From positions 9,882-40,655 of the forward strand of contig DYBQ01000016.1 in NCBI GenBank assembly GCA_019418545.1: a stretch of 30,774 nucleotides of DNA, in the 5' to 3' direction. Made by a program: the position numbers and the translations under genes. Of this stretch, positions 1 to 8,010 are shown piece by piece. Position 1 is the stretch's first letter, and each line of letters starts with the position of its first letter. The notes under the pieces are model-generated. The model made no database searches, was not told the DNA's origin, and saw only the letters and a list, made by a program, of their open reading frames with translations. The stretch comes from Clostridiales bacterium. Its GTDB lineage: Bacteria; Bacillota; Clostridia; Oscillospirales; Acutalibacteraceae.

Positions 1-1533
1 GATAAAGGAGGCCGGGCGGCGGCGAGGACTAATTTGTACGCGGCTGCGGCGAATGGCAGCAGCCAAAGCGTCCACAGCTTCTTTTTGTCCAATCACCCGC
101 TCGCTCAAACGCTCTTCCAGATGAGCCAGCTTGTTCAGCTCACTTTCCTGTACACGGCTGGCAGGGATTCCCGTCCAAAGCTCAATCACTTTCGCTAAAT
201 CCTTTTCTTCCAACTGGGCAGCCTGTGCAGCTGGAGCCAGTTCTTCAGCCTGCTTTTCCATTCTTGCGATTTCATATCGGGTTTCGGCCAGTTTTTCATA
301 ATCCGGCTCCACACCATCGGCAGTGAGCGCTTCTTCCTGCTCCTTCATTTTGCCAAGCTGGAACATTACCGTATCATACTCAGCCATGGGAAGATTCCGC
401 AGCGCCGCACAGGCACATGCTTCATCCAGCAAATCAATGGCCTTATCCGGCAAAAAACGGTCGTTGATATACCGTTCTGCCAAAACTGCTGTCCGATGAA
501 TCATCGAATCAGGCACCTGCACCCGATGGTATTTTTCATAATATTCTTTAATACCGCTGAGCATCTCCTCTGTCTCCTTGAGAGAAGGCTCGGCCACTGT
601 AACCGGCTGGAAACGCCGCTCGAGTGCAGCGTCCTTTTCAATGTGTTTGCGATATTCCCCAAAGGTGGTGGCGCCAATTACCTGGATTTCTCCGCGGGAC
701 AATGCAGGCTTTAAAATATTGGCGGCATTCATGGAGCCCTCTGCATCCCCGGCTCCTACCAGATTATGCACCTCATCGATAAACAGGATGATATTCCCAT
801 CAGCCTTTACTTCATCTACCAGTCCCTTAATCCGGCTTTCAAACTGTCCTCTAAACTGGGTCCCTGCTACCAGAGCCGTCAAATCAAGCAGCTGGATTTC
901 CTTGGTTTTCAGCCGTGCCGGAACATTTCCGGCAGCGATTCGCTGTGCAAGCCCTTCTGCAATAGCGGTTTTGCCAACGCCCGGCTCACCAATCAGACAA
1001 GGATTGTTTTTTGTCCGGCGGGACAATATCTGAATCACCCGGTCAATCTCCCTATCTCGGCCAATAATAGCATCCAATTCCCCGTTTCGAGCTCGGGCTG
1101 TTAAATCTGTGCAATAAGCGGAAATATGTTTGCGCTTATTCTTTTTGGAGGCTTTTTTGTCTCGGGCGGTTTCTTTTCCCTGTGCTGCTGCATTTTCCTG
1201 TGAGGGACTTTGCCCCATCCCTGGAAAAATATTTTGCAGAAAAGAGGGGAATGTAGCCGCTCCGCCAGGAGTAAAGCTGTCCTCATCCTCATTATTATTG
1301 CCATTTTCATCATTTTCCAACGCCATCAGGCCACTCATTTCTTCTGCCATTGCCTCCAGCTGGTCCTCGCTGATTCCCATTTTTTCCATCAAATCATTAA
1401 CAGGTTTAATACCCAGCTCTTTTGCGCAAACCAGGCACAAGCCCTGGGTATTAGAGGTGTCATTTCCTTGAGAAATAAACACGACTGCCGGACGTTTATG
1501 ACATCTTGAACACATTAACATAACTGATTCCAT
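1..1533 (-). CDS. clpE: ClpE-type AAA+ unfoldase, 3' end missing
   Basis: This is an Hsp100/Clp ATPase that would unfold proteins for the ClpP protease in the cytoplasm. I translated 511 residues from the minus strand. A CxxC pair at residues 8/11 and another at 33/36 form the N-terminal zinc finger typical of ClpE, and the Clp_N repeats of ClpC are absent. An acidic Asn/Asp/Glu-rich linker (about 72-88) leads to the first AAA+ domain: Walker A GEPGVGKT (182-189), Walker B ILFIDE (249-254) and the arginine-finger region LERRF (304-308). A coiled middle domain follows, and the sequence stops at the window edge just before the second Walker A. In-frame ATGs at 1533, 1521 and 1515 all lack a strong ribosome binding site; ClpE proteins usually begin just before the first CxxC, so 1521 or 1515 is also possible. 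No CtsR-type operator is visible upstream. Family call is firm; ClpE rather than ClpC rests on the zinc finger. Confidence 0.88.
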   Translation of the reverse strand, partial: MESVMLMCSRCHKRPAVVFISQGNDTSNTQGLCLVCAKELGIKPVNDLMEKMGISEDQLEAMAEEMSGLMALENDENGNNNEDEDSFTPGGAATFPSFLQNIFPGMGQSPSQENAAAQGKETARDKKASKKNKRKHISAYCTDLTARARNGELDAIIGRDREIDRVIQILSRRTKNNPCLIGEPGVGKTAIAEGLAQRIAAGNVPARLKTKEIQLLDLTALVAGTQFRGQFESRIKGLVDEVKADGNIILFIDEVHNLVGAGDAEGSMNAANILKPALSRGEIQVIGATTFGEYRKHIEKDAALERRFQPVTVAEPSLKETEEMLSGIKEYYEKYHRVQVPDSMIHRTAVLAERYINDRFLPDKAIDLLDEACACAALRNLPMAEYDTVMFQLGKMKEQEEALTADGVEPDYEKLAETRYEIARMEKQAEELAPAAQAAQLEEKDLAKVIELWTGIPASRVQESELNKLAHLEERLSERVIGQKEAVDALAAAIRRSRVQISPRRRPASFI

Positions 1534-1561
1534 TCTCTGCTGCCGCGCGCAGAAAAATATG

Positions 1562-1595
1562 AAAAGCTGTCCCACGGCGTACTTGGACAGCTTTT
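1562..1595 (-). terminator. hairpin between pgsA and clpE
   Basis: There is a perfect 11-bp inverted repeat, AAAAGCTGTCC paired with GGACAGCTTTT, with a 12-nt loop. On the minus strand it is followed by a T-rich stretch (TCATATTTTTC), so it should terminate pgsA transcription. It ends only about 28 nt before the clpE start, so it could instead act as a leader attenuator for clpE. Confidence 0.65.
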
Positions 1596-1613
1596 TCCCT
1601 CTGCAAATAGGGA

Positions 1614-2261
1614 TTACTTAGCATTCGAAGGCTTTTCGCCTTTTTTTGCCTTGATTTCTTTGTTAATATCCAAACTATTTTTGGGGTCGTCAGAATGAAG
1701 CAATTCCAGAAAAATTTGGAAATACCTCACCATAGCATAAATCATAAATGCAGCTGTAATCCCCAACAGCACGTAAGAAATTATCGTAACTGCATTGGAA
1801 TATAAATGGAAAACACCTTCCATAACAACAATTGCTACAGCCGAAGTGTAAAACATTACCGTAGCCACTTTTCCATACCATTGTGCTGCACAAGGGCGTT
1901 TTTTCTTTTTCAAAAGGATACATCCGCCTATCAGCATACCCAGCTCTTTCAGAACAAAAATCAGCAAAATAGGAATTAACAAAGGATGCTTTACTGCCAA
2001 ACAAATAGCAATGGTACCCTGCGTCAGTTTATCCGCCAGAGGGTCCAGCATCTTTCCCAGCTCGGTAATTTGATTAAATTTCCGAGCAATCATCCCATCA
2101 AACATATCACTCAGTCCAGAAAATGCCAGAAACAGCACAGCCAACAAAAGCTGACCATTCAGGAAAAAATAGGCAAACGGGGCAATTACCAGAATTCTTA
2201 ACACAGAAAGCAAATTGGGAATTGTCCAGTTTTGATTTCGGCTTTTGCTTGTATGATTCAC
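1614..2261 (-). CDS. pgsA: CDP-diacylglycerol-glycerol-3-phosphate 3-phosphatidyltransferase
   Basis: This membrane enzyme makes phosphatidylglycerol phosphate from CDP-diacylglycerol and glycerol-3-phosphate, the committed step to phosphatidylglycerol and cardiolipin. The CDP-alcohol phosphatidyltransferase signature D-x2-DG-x2-AR-x8-G-x3-D-x3-D is complete (around residues 52-77), and several hydrophobic segments surround it. The C-terminus is Lys-rich. The longest reading frame has an ATG at 2270, but the AAAGAGG ribosome binding site touches that ATG. The GTG at 2261 lies 9 nt from it and is the better start, giving 215 residues. Homologues are usually 180-200 residues, so the tail is slightly long. 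The gene follows cvpA after about 55 bases and ends before a hairpin. The family is certain; PgsA is preferred over cardiolipin or phosphatidylserine synthase on size and commonness. Confidence 0.88.
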   Translation of the reverse strand: MNHTSKSRNQNWTIPNLLSVLRILVIAPFAYFFLNGQLLLAVLFLAFSGLSDMFDGMIARKFNQITELGKMLDPLADKLTQGTIAICLAVKHPLLIPILLIFVLKELGMLIGGCILLKKKKRPCAAQWYGKVATVMFYTSAVAIVVMEGVFHLYSNAVTIISYVLLGITAAFMIYAMVRYFQIFLELLHSDDPKNSLDINKEIKAKKGEKPSNAK

Positions 2262-2316
2262 TTGTAACATCCTCTTTCACGCCAATAACATTTCCTTTTT
2301 CACGAAAAAGCGGGAA

Positions 2317-2976
2317 CTATTCCCACGCTTGTAAATAGGTTTGATAAACCACTGAATTTTCTGCCATACTTTGGATTTCGGGAGAAGCAGCCGGAGATAA
2401 AAGCTCGAGGCAGAAACAGCACAGCAAAATCACCAGCAGAGCCTGCACGACTCCCAATAGAGCGCCCATCGCTTTGTTCAGCTGTTTTAACACCGGAAGT
2501 TTGAGCAAACGGGAAATAATCCCGGAAATAATCCGAAGGATTACCAGCAGGAAAATAAACAAAACCAGCGAAAACAGTGCCTTTAACATCGAAATAACAG
2601 CTGGGGCTATTACACTAACTGCCGCCTCTGCTGCAGAACCGCTTGCCTGAGAAATCGCCTGATTTAAAGTATCCGTTGTAATTCCATAATGCTCCAGCGC
2701 ACCTGCCAAAACATCAGGCAAAGCGGAAAGTACAGCTTCCGGTGCTGTTCCTGCAGGAGAATTCCGAAGAGCTTCAGCTACCTGTAATGTGAGGGATTCC
2801 CGCAGCATTCCGTCAAAAACCCACTCAGCCGCTGCGGCACCCAGCCACACAGCAGCACCTAAAGCCACAATCGTTCCCACAAGGTCAATAACAGACCGGA
2901 AGAATCCTTTTTTTGCCCCTAAAAACAGGAACAAAATCAAGAGCAAAAGAAAAATAACGTCTAAAACATACTTCAT
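2317..2976 (-). CDS. CvpA-like membrane protein
   Basis: This 219-residue protein has four or more hydrophobic segments: residues 1-20 (LLLLILFLFLG), about 30-50, a long central one near 128-150, and one near 175-195. The opening GAKKGFFRSVIDLVG and the later small-residue-rich helix match CvpA, the colicin V production protein family, whose molecular role is not established. The reading frame is open up to 3072, but the ATG at 2976 with GGGGAG 8 nt upstream is the likely start; the longer version has no ribosome binding site and begins with an ordinary-looking intergenic translation. A promoter candidate lies at 3044-3072. pgsA follows closely, so the two are probably co-transcribed. Length of about 160-220 is normal for the family. 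Confidence 0.7.
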   Translation of the reverse strand: MKYVLDVIFLLLLILFLFLGAKKGFFRSVIDLVGTIVALGAAVWLGAAAAEWVFDGMLRESLTLQVAEALRNSPAGTAPEAVLSALPDVLAGALEHYGITTDTLNQAISQASGSAAEAAVSVIAPAVISMLKALFSLVLFIFLLVILRIISGIISRLLKLPVLKQLNKAMGALLGVVQALLVILLCCFCLELLSPAASPEIQSMAENSVVYQTYLQAWE

Positions 2977-3043
2977 GATTCTTTCTCCCCTCAAAATGTT
3001 GACACAGCCTGTCTGCAAACAAAGTTTTGGGAAACTTGTAACT

Positions 3044-3072
3044 ACTATATCATAAACCAATTTTTCAAACAA
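3044..3072 (-). promoter_or_regulatory. sigma-A promoter candidate for cvpA-pgsA
   Basis: The minus strand reads TTGTTT, a 17-nt spacer, then TATAGT, with TG one base before the -10 (extended -10). It sits in the 147-base gap between the DUF5711 stop and the cvpA start. Confidence 0.5.
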
Positions 3073-3123
3073 GCAGGAGCAGGCGATTCAGACATAAATT
3101 TTTTGTTAACTCCATCAAAAGCG

Positions 3124-4365
3124 TTATTGAAACACAGCCTGGCGAATTTCGCTGACTCCCAGCAAATATACCTGGCTTTCATTTTGCAGGGCTATCGCTC
3201 TCGCATCGCCGCCTGCGTCACAAGAGCCTTCTATCGCACCCGTACCGGAGGAAACCGCTGTTACTTTTCCCCCAGCCAGCATTGCCAAAGTTTCTCCATA
3301 CAAAGAGACGGATTTGATGCTGCTTGCACTTTCAGCTTGTGTAACAATTTGGGGAGAGCCTCTAAACTCCATCAGAGTACAAGCGCCGGACACAGAATAG
3401 CTTGACAGGGATAGCAGCGCCCGGCTTCCCGAAATGGCATATGCGGTAAGCTGCCGCCCCTCATAATCATATTCCTGGGCTTCGCCGGTACCGGAATTTA
3501 TCCACAAGGCTTTTCGGTCGCCAACCGCGCAGATAATCCCGTCAGAACCCCATTGGGTATCCAACACCATGTTTTCACTGCTGTTGATAGTATTGACCGG
3601 TTTGCTTTCATTAAAATCAAAAATATACAGCACCGACACCATACCGCCATCTTTTGCCGTTAATCCGGCCGCAACGCCCTTGGTGCCGGAAGAATTGAGG
3701 GATATGGAGGTAACATATGTTTGGCTGAAATCGTACTCATACTGTACGCTTCCATCAGAAAAATACACCGTCAGCCGGCAGGCAAAATCTTCTGACTGGG
3801 TAACCAAAGCAAACCGCCCGTCATTTGCCAGTGCTGCGGTCAATATTTTTTCATCCGTATTCCCTTTTACCAAACTTCGTGTATGGGTATTCAGCTGATA
3901 CCCTGTCCCGCCAATACTGTATACCAAATAGCGGCCTCCGGCCTGCCGCACCGCAGGCTGACTGCAAGCATGCTGTACAGACATGGTTTCCTTGCCGGTA
4001 GAATTCCAAGCTGTCAAAGAGGTGTTGCTGACAACTACCGCTTCTTGGTCAACAGACAAAAAATTCCCCACTTCCGTTTCTCCGCCGGGAATGGAAACCG
4101 GGAATCCATCTCCCACTCCCATTCCAACAAAACGGGTTTGTATCCAGTCGGAAATATTGTCAATTGTCAGGTTATCCCGGTTAAACCACCATGTCAGCAC
4201 CAAAACCGCCGCCAGCAAAATCAGGCTTACCCGATAGACCCACTTAGGAACTAACGGTGATTTTTTCTTGTTTTCGCTTCCCGGCTTTTTCTTTTTGATA
4301 AGGTTGATTTCTTCGTCATCCTCACGCTCTTGAAAAACTGCGAAGCGCTTCCCTTTTTTTTCCAT
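3124..4365 (-). CDS. DUF5711-type membrane-anchored beta-propeller-like protein
   Basis: This 413-residue protein is of unknown function. It has a basic and acidic cytoplasmic N-terminus (a run of Lys near residues 24-40), one membrane segment at about 45-60 (YRVSLILLAAVLVLTWWF), and a large outer domain. The outer domain consists of repeated short beta-strand units with VVS, YLVYSIGG, FALVTQSED, ALLSLSSYS and LAMLAGGKV patterns, resembling a WD40/PQQ-like propeller. This layout matches the clostridial DUF5711 family as I know it; a search would be needed to be sure. The start at 4365 has GGAGG 8 nt upstream; an earlier ATG adds eight residues that contain the ribosome binding site. It follows truA by 65 bases and precedes the cvpA promoter, so it may be the last gene of the truA unit. 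Confidence 0.65.
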   Translation of the reverse strand: MEKKGKRFAVFQEREDDEEINLIKKKKPGSENKKKSPLVPKWVYRVSLILLAAVLVLTWWFNRDNLTIDNISDWIQTRFVGMGVGDGFPVSIPGGETEVGNFLSVDQEAVVVSNTSLTAWNSTGKETMSVQHACSQPAVRQAGGRYLVYSIGGTGYQLNTHTRSLVKGNTDEKILTAALANDGRFALVTQSEDFACRLTVYFSDGSVQYEYDFSQTYVTSISLNSSGTKGVAAGLTAKDGGMVSVLYIFDFNESKPVNTINSSENMVLDTQWGSDGIICAVGDRKALWINSGTGEAQEYDYEGRQLTAYAISGSRALLSLSSYSVSGACTLMEFRGSPQIVTQAESASSIKSVSLYGETLAMLAGGKVTAVSSGTGAIEGSCDAGGDARAIALQNESQVYLLGVSEIRQAVFQ

Positions 4366-4430
4366 ATGCTCCACCTCCCAATTTACCATTTGTTATATTC
4401 TTAAAAATCTACGAGTTGTATTGAAAAGCT

Positions 4431-5192
4431 TCAAAGCGATAAATCTGCCTCATGATAGAACACTTTATCCAAACAAAGCCCACAAGCCGGGGCTGTTGGG
4501 CCGGCTTTGTTCCGGTCCATTGCCGCCAAAATTTTCGGCATATCCTCCGGCTGGAACTTTCCCTGCGCCACCCGCAGCATGGTTCCCACCAGAATCCGCA
4601 CCATATTATAGAGAAAACCGTCTGCTGCCACCCGATAGGTGACCAAATTCCCCTCCCGGCTCCATTCCGACTTGGTGATGGTACGGGTCATGTCTCCCCG
4701 CTCCCGGCTGTCAATCGTGCAAAAGGAAGTGAAGTCGTGGCTGCCCAAAAAATAAGAGGCTGCCTGATTCAGCTTGTCAATATCCAGCGAATACCAATAA
4801 TGGAGAGCCCGGTCCCGCAAAAAAGGGGAGCGTACCGGATGATTCCAAATGGAATACACATATTCCTTCCCTGTGCAGGAATATCGGGCATGAAATTCCA
4901 TAGGTACCTCCCGGCAATCCAGCACCGCCATATCCGGCGGCAAAAAGTGATTCAGCGCTCCCTGCAGCCGCTTACAGGGGATGGCACTTTCCAGCTGCAT
5001 ACTGATGCAGAACTGCTTGGCATGGACACCGGTATCGGTACGGCTGCACCCCTTTAATGAAGGGCGTTCCGAAAGAATTTTGTACAGGGCTTCCTGAAAC
5101 ACCTGCTGTACAGAAACGGCATTTTGCTGTACCTGCCAGCCATGATATCCCGAGCCGTCATAACAAAGGGTAATGAGTACGTTGCGAATCAT
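4431..5192 (-). CDS. truA: tRNA pseudouridine(38-40) synthase TruA
   Basis: The enzyme converts uridines 38-40 of the tRNA anticodon arm to pseudouridine. It has 253 residues, a normal length. The catalytic aspartate is D53 in GCSRTDTGVHA. The N-terminal YDGSGYHGWQ, the HARYSCTGKEYVY segment and the RVAADGFLYNMVRILVG helix are family hallmarks. The ATG at 5192 has AAGGAG with 6 nt spacing. In many Firmicutes truA follows ecfA1-ecfA2-ecfT at the end of the ribosomal protein cluster; here the same order is kept, but about 218 bases with a palindromic repeat separate it from ecfT, and no ribosomal genes are present. Confidence 0.95.
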   Translation of the reverse strand: MIRNVLITLCYDGSGYHGWQVQQNAVSVQQVFQEALYKILSERPSLKGCSRTDTGVHAKQFCISMQLESAIPCKRLQGALNHFLPPDMAVLDCREVPMEFHARYSCTGKEYVYSIWNHPVRSPFLRDRALHYWYSLDIDKLNQAASYFLGSHDFTSFCTIDSRERGDMTRTITKSEWSREGNLVTYRVAADGFLYNMVRILVGTMLRVAQGKFQPEDMPKILAAMDRNKAGPTAPACGLCLDKVFYHEADLSL

Positions 5193-5270
5193 AGGATTCT
5201 CCTTTCGGGAAAAATTGAAAAATCGTACATTGTACGTCTACAAATGCTGCAAGCCTGTGAAAAACGGACA

Positions 5271-5377
5271 ACATGCCCCCTCGCCGAGGGGGGTCACGAA
5301 GTGCCGGGGGAGTTGCAAAGGCACAGCACACACTCCCTCAGTCTGCTTTCGCAGACAGCTCCCTCAAAGAGGGAGCC
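5271..5377. repeat. multi-hairpin intergenic palindromic repeat
   Basis: This G+C-rich unit of about 105 bases contains three perfect hairpins: CCCCCTC-GCC-GAGGGGG (5276-5292), GTCTGC-TTTC-GCAGAC (5341-5356) and GCTCCCTC-AAA-GAGGGAGC (5358-5376). The phrases TCACGAAGTG and GGCACAGCACACACTCCCTC resemble dispersed non-coding repeats that I recall from gut Ruminococcaceae genomes. It has no convincing open frame. I see only this copy in the window, so calling it dispersed is from memory, not from the sequence. Confidence 0.6.
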
Positions 5378-5410
5378 ATAACACCCGAAAGAGCGCACTT
5401 CCAGAACACC

Positions 5411-6223
5411 TTATGCCAGCGCCGGCAGGAAAATATCCCCGACAACGACGCCTGCCACCACCAGCAGCACAATTCCAACCGCCACGGCATCCCGACTGGT
5501 CATGTGAAGCTGCTTCATTTTGGTGGGGGTCATCCGGCTGTTATAGCACCGGCACTCCATGGCCATAGCCAAATCATAGGCCCTGCGGAAAGCCGACACA
5601 AACAGCGGAATCAAAATGGGAATCAGTGCCTTAATCCGCTGCATCAGCCCGCCGCTTTCCATGTCCGCGCCTCTCGCCTTCTGGGCACTCATGATTTTGT
5701 CGGTTTCTTCCAGCAGCGTAGGCACAAAACGCAATGCAATGGTCATCATCATGGCGATATCGTGTACCGGAACCCTAAAAACCTTCAAGGACTTCATCAG
5801 CCGCTCCATGGCATCGGTAAGCTGGGTGGGCGATGTGGTAAAAGTCAGAATCGAGCTGCACAGAATCAGCGCCGTAATACGAATGGCAATGAAAATGCAG
5901 CGATAAATACCGTTCAGGGTAATCTGCATAAAGCCCCACTGGACAAGGGGCTCCCCACTGCCATAAAACAGATTGAGAATAGAAGTAAAAGCCACGATAA
6001 ACAGGATGGCCTTCATGCTCTTCATATACATCTTTATTGGCACGCCGGAAAGCAGCATGGCAGTCAGAATCAGCGCCACCACCAACCCCATGGAGAGGAA
6101 GTTAAAGGCGGTAAAAATCAGCACGATTGCCACCAGTACCAGCACCATTTTGGCACGGGGGTCCATCCGATGGAGAATCGAGCGTCCGGGGAAATACTGG
6201 CCTAATGTAATATCACTGAGCAT
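5411..6223 (-). CDS. ecfT: ECF transporter transmembrane subunit EcfT
   Basis: EcfT is the coupling membrane subunit of energy-coupling factor vitamin transporters. It links the two ATPases to interchangeable substrate-binding S components. The 270-residue protein has about five or six membrane helices (25-45, 45-60, 70-90, 105-130, 245-265). The two coupling-helix motifs are AQKARGAD and AMECRCY; the second is normally A-x-x-A-R-x, so its third small residue is Cys here. The start overlaps the end of ecfA2 by 11 bases, a sign of translational coupling. No S component gene is in the window, as expected for a group II (shared) ECF module. Confidence 0.92.
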   Translation of the reverse strand: MLSDITLGQYFPGRSILHRMDPRAKMVLVLVAIVLIFTAFNFLSMGLVVALILTAMLLSGVPIKMYMKSMKAILFIVAFTSILNLFYGSGEPLVQWGFMQITLNGIYRCIFIAIRITALILCSSILTFTTSPTQLTDAMERLMKSLKVFRVPVHDIAMMMTIALRFVPTLLEETDKIMSAQKARGADMESGGLMQRIKALIPILIPLFVSAFRRAYDLAMAMECRCYNSRMTPTKMKQLHMTSRDAVAVGIVLLVVAGVVVGDIFLPALA

Positions 6224-7091
6224 TTTCGTCCGCCTCCTTCTTTCTCACCAGCGGGAGCAATTCTTTGATGGCCTGCTCCAGCGTCAATACGCCAGAGGGA
6301 ACCGGGCAGCCCATGGCCTGCAAACGGGTCATAATCGCTGTCACCTGCGGCACCCGCAGTCCCATGGTCTCCAGCTCGGCGCTTCTTGCAAATACATTGG
6401 GAGTGGTGTCGAACATGGCAGCCTTTCCCTTGTTCATCACCAGCACCCTGTCAGCAGTACGGGCAATATCCTCCATGCTGTGGGAAACCAGCAGCACGGT
6501 GTTTTTCCGATGTTGATGATAGCTTCCAATCTGCGCCAGCAGCACGTCCCGGCCTTTTGGGTCCAGACCAGCGGCAGGCTCGTCCAAAACCAAAACGTCC
6601 GGGTCCATGGCAATCACACCGGCAATGGCTACCCGGCGCTTTTCACCGCCGGACAGCTCAAAGGGAGATTTTTCCCACAAAGAGGGCTTGAGGCCGGTGA
6701 ATTCTGCGGCTTCTTTCGCCTTTTCCATGGCTTCTTCGTCAGAAAGCCCCTTGTTTTTGGGGCCAAAGGCGATGTCTTTCAAAACGGTTTCCTCAAAAAG
6801 CTGATATTCCGGGTACTGGAACACCATGCCCACCTGAAAGCGTACCGCACGGATTTTCTTCGGCTCTTCCCAAATATCCTTGCCATGAAGCAGAATTTTG
6901 CCGGAAGTAGGGCGCAGCAAACCGTTGAGCTGCTGAATGAGGGTAGATTTTCCGCTGCCTGTATGTCCGATAACTCCTACAAACTCTCCTTCTTCAATGG
7001 CGATATTCACATGGTCTACGGCAGTGCGGGCAAAAGGAGAACCCGGGCTGTAGACATACGTTAAATCCTGTGTTTCCAAAACAGCTGCCAT
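6213..7091 (-). CDS. ecfA2: ECF transporter ATPase EcfA2
   Basis: This is one of two ABC ATPases that power the shared ECF transporter. The protein has 292 residues: Walker A GHTGSGKST (42-50), the Q-loop FQYPEYQLF, the signature LSGGEKRRVAIAG, Walker B VLVLDEPAAGLDP and H-switch LLVSHSMED. The FQYPEYQLFEETV segment and the extended C-terminal domain identify EcfA2 rather than EcfA1. GAAAGGAG precedes the ATG at 7091. It starts 4 bases after ecfA1 ends and overlaps ecfT, so the three genes form one unit. Confidence 0.92.
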   Translation of the reverse strand: MAAVLETQDLTYVYSPGSPFARTAVDHVNIAIEEGEFVGVIGHTGSGKSTLIQQLNGLLRPTSGKILLHGKDIWEEPKKIRAVRFQVGMVFQYPEYQLFEETVLKDIAFGPKNKGLSDEEAMEKAKEAAEFTGLKPSLWEKSPFELSGGEKRRVAIAGVIAMDPDVLVLDEPAAGLDPKGRDVLLAQIGSYHQHRKNTVLLVSHSMEDIARTADRVLVMNKGKAAMFDTTPNVFARSAELETMGLRVPQVTAIMTRLQAMGCPVPSGVLTLEQAIKELLPLVRKKEADENAQ

Positions 7092-7095
7092 GGGC

Positions 7096-7953
7096 TCACT
7101 CCTTTCTAATCAGGGCATACAAAGCCCCCACACATTCTTCTTCATTCAAAATCCCATCAGGGATGCCGCAGCCATAGGCGCGCAGACGATAGGCCAGCTC
7201 CGTGGCCTGGGGCACATCGAGATGATGCTGCTTTAACAGCTCCACTTGAGAGAATACCTCACGGGGCGTTCCTTCGGTGAGGATGTTTCCCTCGTCCATC
7301 ACAATCACCCGTCCGGCCTGCACAGCTTCGTCCATATAGTGGGTGATGAGGATAATGGTGATGCCCTTTTCCCGGTTCAGTTTGTGGATGGTCTCCATGA
7401 CTTCGTCACGGCCCCGGGGGTCCAGCATGGCGGTGGGCTCGTCCAGCACAATACAGTCTGGCTCCATGGCGATAATACCTGCAATGGCCACCCGCTGCTT
7501 TTGTCCGCCAGAGAGCTTGTAGGGGGCATTTTCCCGATATTCATACATGTCCACTGCTTTCAGGGCTTCGTCCACCCGGCGGCGGATTTCTTTGGGCTCA
7601 ACGCCCAGATTTTCTGGGCCAAAGGCCACATCTTCTTCCACAATACTGGCTACCAGCTGATTATCCGGGTTCTGCTGCACCAATCCTACCCGGCGGCGGA
7701 CTTCGTAGATAGTCTCCTCGTCAGCGGTATCCATTCCCTCGACTGTCACCTTCCCCTCGGTGGGCAGGAGCATTCCGTTAAAGAGCTTGGCCATTGTGGA
7801 CTTTCCGCAGCCGTTATGACCCAGCAACGCTACAAACTCCCCTTTTTTAATTTCCAGACTTACGCCGTGCAGAACCTCCCGTGGCAGCTCGCCCTCAGCG
7901 GGCTCATAAGCAAAGCGTACCTTGTCTGCTTTGATAAATTCCATCGAATCCAT
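7096..7953 (-). CDS. ecfA1: ECF transporter ATPase EcfA1
   Basis: This is the partner ATPase of EcfA2 in the ECF complex. It has 285 residues: Walker A GHNGCGKST (45-53), Q-loop VQQNPDNQLVAS, signature LSGGQKQRVAIAG, Walker B CIVLDEPTAMLDP and H-switch LITHYMDEA. The NPDNQLVASIVEEDVAFGPEN stretch is characteristic of EcfA1. The AAGGAG ribosome binding site lies only 2 nt before the ATG at 7953; a second in-frame ATG three codons later (7944) has more usual spacing and may be the true start. The RlmI-like gene ends 57 bases upstream on the same strand. Confidence 0.92.
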   Translation of the reverse strand: MDSMEFIKADKVRFAYEPAEGELPREVLHGVSLEIKKGEFVALLGHNGCGKSTMAKLFNGMLLPTEGKVTVEGMDTADEETIYEVRRRVGLVQQNPDNQLVASIVEEDVAFGPENLGVEPKEIRRRVDEALKAVDMYEYRENAPYKLSGGQKQRVAIAGIIAMEPDCIVLDEPTAMLDPRGRDEVMETIHKLNREKGITIILITHYMDEAVQAGRVIVMDEGNILTEGTPREVFSQVELLKQHHLDVPQATELAYRLRAYGCGIPDGILNEEECVGALYALIRKE

Positions 7954-8010
7954 GACTCCTTTCGATGTGAAATGCCGTTTCCGGCTTATTCCATCCTGAA
8001 TCGCAGTGAA

